Origin: CAYXFZ01 sp964464385
Lineage (GTDB): Bacteria > Planctomycetota > UBA1135
DNA: 27,984 bases
Reading direction: 5' to 3'
NCBI GenBank assembly: GCA_964464385.1
Contig: CAYXFZ010000024.1
Span: 1 to 27,984 of the forward strand
Position numbers and translations under genes: made by a program
In this document: positions 24,903 to 27,984 of the stretch, one piece after another
Position numbering within the stretch: position 1 is the stretch's first letter
How the letters are laid out: every line of letters starts with the position of its first letter
The notes under the pieces: model-generated
Databases searched by the model: none
Seen by the model: the letters and a program-made list of their open reading frames with translations, nothing else
What the model was told of the DNA's origin: nothing

Positions 24903-25349
24903 TTAAGGGGAAGGCGTGATTGCCCTGGCGGGACGGAGGCCGAGGTTGCGTTCACGGGACGACGGGGGGAATTCGGCAAAACGCTCGTCGACTTGAGGGT
25001 AGTCGTCCTTGGGAAGTTCCACAAGGTCATGGCTCTGGCTGATTTCGTCGGACAGCGTGCTGCCTTCCTCCACCAACTCCTGCGCAATGAAGTGCACGCC
25101 GCCGGCCTCGCCGACTTGATGCACCGCCACGATGTGCGGGTGGGCCAGCCGCACGCCCGCTTCGGCTTCCCTTTGGAACCTCTGCAAAGAAGTCAACGAC
25201 ATGGAAATATGCGGCGCATTTACCTTCACCGCCACGCGGCGACCCAAACTCGTTTGCACCGTCTCCCAGACCGTGCCCATGCCATCCGCGCCGAGCTCAC
25301 GAACAAGCTCACAATCGCCAATACGAGCTCATGAGGTGGAGTTTGTCAT
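24903..25349 (-). pseudogene. Decayed Ser/Thr protein kinase (N-lobe remnant)
   Basis: The frame from ATG 25347-25349 reads MTNSTS, then TGA (25329-25331), then ARIGDCELVRELGADGMGTV: a Hanks-type kinase start with a glycine-rich loop. VAVKV (catalytic Lys) and LQRFQREAEAGVRLAHPHIV (alpha-C Glu) follow, then VHFIAQELVEEGSTL. After that the similarity fades; RNLGLRPARAI may be a worn relic of the HRDLKPxN catalytic loop. The gene ends at 24903, so the whole C-lobe is missing. Between the TGA and the ATG at 25278-25280 there is no usual start codon, and starting at that ATG removes most of the glycine loop. The hairpin seen after the other in-frame TGA is absent here. I read it as a pseudogene downstream of the flippase gene. 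Confidence 0.7.
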
Positions 25350-25354
25350 GGGAA

Positions 25355-26794
25355 TTAAACCGGGGTGTTTTGCGCTGTTATTTTAGTTTGGGTTAGTAGG
25401 GGGATCAGCACCACCAAGCCGATGATGATTTCGGAGATCGGGCGCCAGGCGCCGCCGCCGAGGAAGTCGGCGACCACGATTGGAAGGAGGGCAGCGGTGG
25501 CGCCAAGGAGAATGACGCGGAGGGTGGCTTGCAGTGTGGCGGCACGGAGATCGGCGCCTTGGTTGGCAAGATGGCGTTGCAGGGAGAGCAAGCCAGCGAG
25601 GTTGCCGAGGACAATGCCGGCCAAGAAGCCCTGCATGCCAAACCAAGCGAAACCGCCAAAGCAGGCGACGGATTTGGCAAATAGAGCCTGACCATTGGCC
25701 TTGGCAGTGGGTTTGGCATCATGCAGGGCCAACGCCGCTTGCGAAGAAAAATTTTGCAAACCGAAGAACCAAAAGGCCAAGCACAGGAGTGGGACAAAAC
25801 CACCGGCGGCCTCGTAGCGATCGTCATACAAGTAGCGGAACCAAGGTTGGCCAATGGCGGCCAAACCAACGATGGCCAAGGACAAAGCGGACATCAAGAG
25901 GGTGAAGTGTTTCACCACAAGTTGCGCCCACTCGGCCTGATCGCGGCGCATGGTAGCGGCCCAAAGAGGTTGGAAGACAATGACGGCCTGCCGCGTGACC
26001 ACGCTGACGACCAAGCGCACCAAGCCAATGGCCACTCCAAACACACCCACGGTGGCAAGGTCAAAAAACTTGCCGGCAAAGAGGCGCTCGGATTGCATCG
26101 CCAAAAAGGCCAGCACGGTGGACAAGAAAACCCACTTGCCAAAATGCAACAAATCCAAGAGCGCCTTTTTCTCCAACTTGGGAAGGCCCGGGCCGGGCAA
26201 GAGGATGTGGGTGCCCAACATCCAAACCAAGGCGCGGGCTACATGGCCGGCCAAGAAGGCCCACACACTTTCGGTCTGCCAGGCCACGGCCACAGCACAA
26301 CAAGTGCCGACCACCAAACTGACAATTTCCAAGCCGGCGCGGCGGCCCAAAGAAAGTTTCCGATCGGCGGACATCAGGCCGATGGAGGCCAAGTTTTCAA
26401 TCAAAATGGCCAGCCCTCCGACCATGATCAACTTGGCCAACTCCGGCTGGCCATAAAAGATTGCGTACGGACCGGCCAGGGCCACGGCCGCCCCGGCAAT
26501 CACCAGTCCTCGTCCAATTTGCACTGAAAAGGCGGTGCGCAAGAAATCTCGGTCTTCGCGGTGGTGATTGATGACGCTGAGGCGTACCCCGGTATCCACA
26601 AACTGCGCCGCGCCCAAAAGGAAAACCCGAACCAATAAAATCAGACCAAAGGCTTCAGGAAAGAGCAGTCGGGCCAAGACCAAGGTGGTGGCCAACTGAA
26701 TCACCATCCGCGTCAGGGTGGAAACCGCGGTCCAGGCCACGCCGCGGCGAGTGCTGCCCTGGGGGGCAGAGGGCGGGGCAGGAGGTGGATCCAC
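25355..26794 (-). CDS. Lipopolysaccharide/polysaccharide flippase (Wzx-like, MOP superfamily)
   Basis: The 479-residue protein has about twelve to fourteen hydrophobic helices. It opens TRRGVAWTAVSTLTRMVIQL and LARLLFPEAFGLI, typical of the polysaccharide-synthesis (Wzx/RfbX/MurJ-like) family. FDLATVGVFGVAIGLVRLV and FVPLLCLAFWFFGLQ mark later helices. It would flip the undecaprenyl-linked repeat unit to the periplasm for the Wzy-like protein. The start is GTG at 26792-26794, 8 bp after the stop of the aconitase-family gene, with no clear Shine-Dalgarno. It is separated from the rest of the polysaccharide genes by the rml operon and the hairpin. Confidence 0.87.
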   Translation of the reverse strand: MDPPPAPPSAPQGSTRRGVAWTAVSTLTRMVIQLATTLVLARLLFPEAFGLILLVRVFLLGAAQFVDTGVRLSVINHHREDRDFLRTAFSVQIGRGLVIAGAAVALAGPYAIFYGQPELAKLIMVGGLAILIENLASIGLMSADRKLSLGRRAGLEIVSLVVGTCCAVAVAWQTESVWAFLAGHVARALVWMLGTHILLPGPGLPKLEKKALLDLLHFGKWVFLSTVLAFLAMQSERLFAGKFFDLATVGVFGVAIGLVRLVVSVVTRQAVIVFQPLWAATMRRDQAEWAQLVVKHFTLLMSALSLAIVGLAAIGQPWFRYLYDDRYEAAGGFVPLLCLAFWFFGLQNFSSQAALALHDAKPTAKANGQALFAKSVACFGGFAWFGMQGFLAGIVLGNLAGLLSLQRHLANQGADLRAATLQATLRVILLGATAALLPIVVADFLGGGAWRPISEIIIGLVVLIPLLTQTKITAQNTPV

Positions 26795-26802
26795 GACCGG
26801 GC

Positions 26803-27984
26803 TTAGGCGTCCACGGGGCCGGACAAGTCCGCAAACATCCCGTGCTGGAAGGCAGAAATCGTGCCGGTGAAGGCCGACGCGGCCACCGTCAAGGGACTGG
26901 CCAAATAGAGGCGACCGGGTCCGGAACGCCCGGCGAAATTTCGATTGATGGCGGAAATGGTGACTTCATCGGCGGTTTCCGAAACGCCAGGGCCACAACC
27001 AATACATGCGCCGCACCCCGGCTCGACCAAAGTTGCGCCTACCGACTCGAACAGGGCCGTCCAACCCTGCGCCCGGGCGTGATCCCGCACGGCCGCGGAG
27101 CCAAACTGAATGTAGAAACGCACGCCGTCGGCAACCCGCACTCCCGCATCCTGGGCGGCCTGGCAAACCTGAGCGTAGTAGGCAATGTCCTCTACCTTGC
27201 CGGCGGTGCAGGAACCCGCATAGGCAATGTCAATGGAGACCGACTCCAAGTCGTGCAAGGTCTTGCCGTAAGTCGGGTCGCCGGGCTCGGCCACCATGGG
27301 CTGGATGGCACTCAAGTCAATCGGGTGAACGCCGCCGCCGTAGCTTGCACCGGCATCCGGGGAAACAAAGGTCGCGGCAATGTCGGCAGCGCTTCGACCG
27401 GGGCGCCGCTCGGCCAACCACTCCGCCAGCGCCGAATCCCCCTCACAAATCCCGGTGCGAGCCGTGCACTCCGTCGCCATATTGCAAAGGGTGGCACGCT
27501 CATCACAGGAAAGGGAGGCCAATCCCGGACCACCAAACTCCATGGAGCGGTTGAGGGTGGCCTCTTCCTTGGCGAAGGTGCGAAGGATTTCCAACATGAC
27601 ATCCTTGGCCGTGCAGGCCCCGGAGAGTTCGCCCTGCAGTTCAAAGCGAATGCTCTCGGGCACTTGCACAAAAGTGAAACCGGAATGGGCCAAAGAGGCG
27701 TATTCGGTCGCGCCGACGCCCCAAGACAGGGCATTGTTGCCACCCCCCATGCAAGTGTGGGAATCGGTAGCCTGCACAAAATCCCCTGGGTCCACAAAAT
27801 CTTCGCGCGCAACTTGGTGGCAGATGCCCGGACTGGTGCCATTCTTGGCACCATAATCCCGTACGCCAGTGTGCTTCTGAAATTCATTTTGCAGGGTGCG
27901 CAAAGTTTGAATCTGGTCCACGAATGGGGCGAAGCGCTCGACTCCGTCGGCATAAAGGAGGTGATCTTCGAAAACCGCCAACTT
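26803..27984 (-). CDS. Aconitase/isopropylmalate dehydratase large-subunit family (5' partial)
   Basis: About 393 residues are visible; the frame runs off the window edge, so the N-terminus is missing. The [4Fe-4S] ligands are present: Cys in VQATDSHTCMGG and the Cys-x-x-Cys in EPGCGACIGCGPGVS. Other family blocks are VEDIAYYAQ after YAGSCTAGK, and INRNFAGRSGPGRLYLASP. The family performs dehydration/rehydration isomerisations of citrate, isopropylmalate or homocitrate. The separate-subunit length favours 3-isopropylmalate dehydratase (LeuC) or a close relative, but the GCGACIGCGPG context differs from classical LeuC and I leave the substrate open. A small-subunit gene is not in view. It lies 8 bp upstream of the flippase gene, an odd operon partner. 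Confidence 0.85.
   Translation of the reverse strand, partial: KLAVFEDHLLYADGVERFAPFVDQIQTLRTLQNEFQKHTGVRDYGAKNGTSPGICHQVAREDFVDPGDFVQATDSHTCMGGGNNALSWGVGATEYASLAHSGFTFVQVPESIRFELQGELSGACTAKDVMLEILRTFAKEEATLNRSMEFGGPGLASLSCDERATLCNMATECTARTGICEGDSALAEWLAERRPGRSAADIAATFVSPDAGASYGGGVHPIDLSAIQPMVAEPGDPTYGKTLHDLESVSIDIAYAGSCTAGKVEDIAYYAQVCQAAQDAGVRVADGVRFYIQFGSAAVRDHARAQGWTALFESVGATLVEPGCGACIGCGPGVSETADEVTISAINRNFAGRSGPGRLYLASPLTVAASAFTGTISAFQHGMFADLSGPVDA

Noticed and set aside
25329..25331. Second selenocysteine candidate: TGA in the kinase remnant
   Set aside because: No small hairpin with a suitable G-containing loop follows at the right distance, the position is outside the conserved kinase fold, and the gene is truncated anyway.
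1..27984. CRISPR arrays, tRNA/rRNA genes, insertion sequences, prophage
   Set aside because: No regularly spaced repeats, no cloverleaf or rRNA sequence, and no transposase, integrase or phage gene was recognised. The only sizeable inverted repeat is the one at 24838-24898.

Overview
The window is a high-GC, densely packed bacterial contig from a Gram-negative organism: it carries a Wza-type outer-membrane polysaccharide export protein, and many genes overlap by 4 bases. The mix of FG-GAP/UnbV (CRTAC1-type) proteins, carbohydrate-active enzymes, a sulfotransferase and a Ser/Thr-kinase remnant of the type common in that group suggests the Planctomycetota/Verrucomicrobiota (PVC) superphylum. 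This assignment is inference only. Three 10-N assembly gaps (7615-7624, 9229-9238, 20967-20976) fall inside genes.

Layout. (a) 1-2382 (+): 3' part of a large carbohydrate-active protein resembling exo-rhamnogalacturonan lyases. (b) 2333-5169 (-): glycosyltransferase 2, then class I fructose-bisphosphate aldolase, then a TPMT-type methyltransferase. (c) 5168-8556 (+): sulfotransferase, then a secreted TIM-barrel glycosidase; the sulfotransferase start codon overlaps the divergent glycosyltransferase start. (d) 8539-11737 (-): one very large FG-GAP/UnbV/redoxin protein, interrupted by an in-frame TGA followed by a SECIS-like hairpin. (e) 11848-16723 (+): serine acetyltransferase-like protein, phosphopantetheinyl transferase, GT4, GT2 and O-antigen-polymerase-like protein. 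(f) 16724-21018 (-): WecG-type glycosyltransferase, Wza-type export protein with duplicated modules, and a Wzz/BY-kinase-like protein with a broken P-loop. (g) 21435-24833 (+): rmlA-rmlC-rmlD-rmlB for dTDP-L-rhamnose. (h) 24838-24898: a large inverted repeat. (i) 24903-27984 (-): aconitase-family large subunit (5' end outside the window), a Wzx-like flippase and a decayed kinase gene.

Together, (e), (f), (g) and the flippase form a split exopolysaccharide cluster. The rml genes supply dTDP-rhamnose, WecG/GT4/GT2 build the repeat unit, the flippase and Wzy-like protein move and polymerise it, and the Wzz-like and Wza-like proteins set chain length and export it. The sulfotransferase and acetyltransferase could decorate it. 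No clear priming polyprenyl-phosphate glycosyltransferase is seen.

The most interesting signal is in (d). Homology runs straight through a TGA codon at 9671-9673. No ATG or GTG restart lies within the next 45 codons. A 6-bp stem with a GGUC tetraloop begins 11 nt after the TGA. This makes a new selenoprotein possible, although a sequence error or true nonsense mutation remains open.
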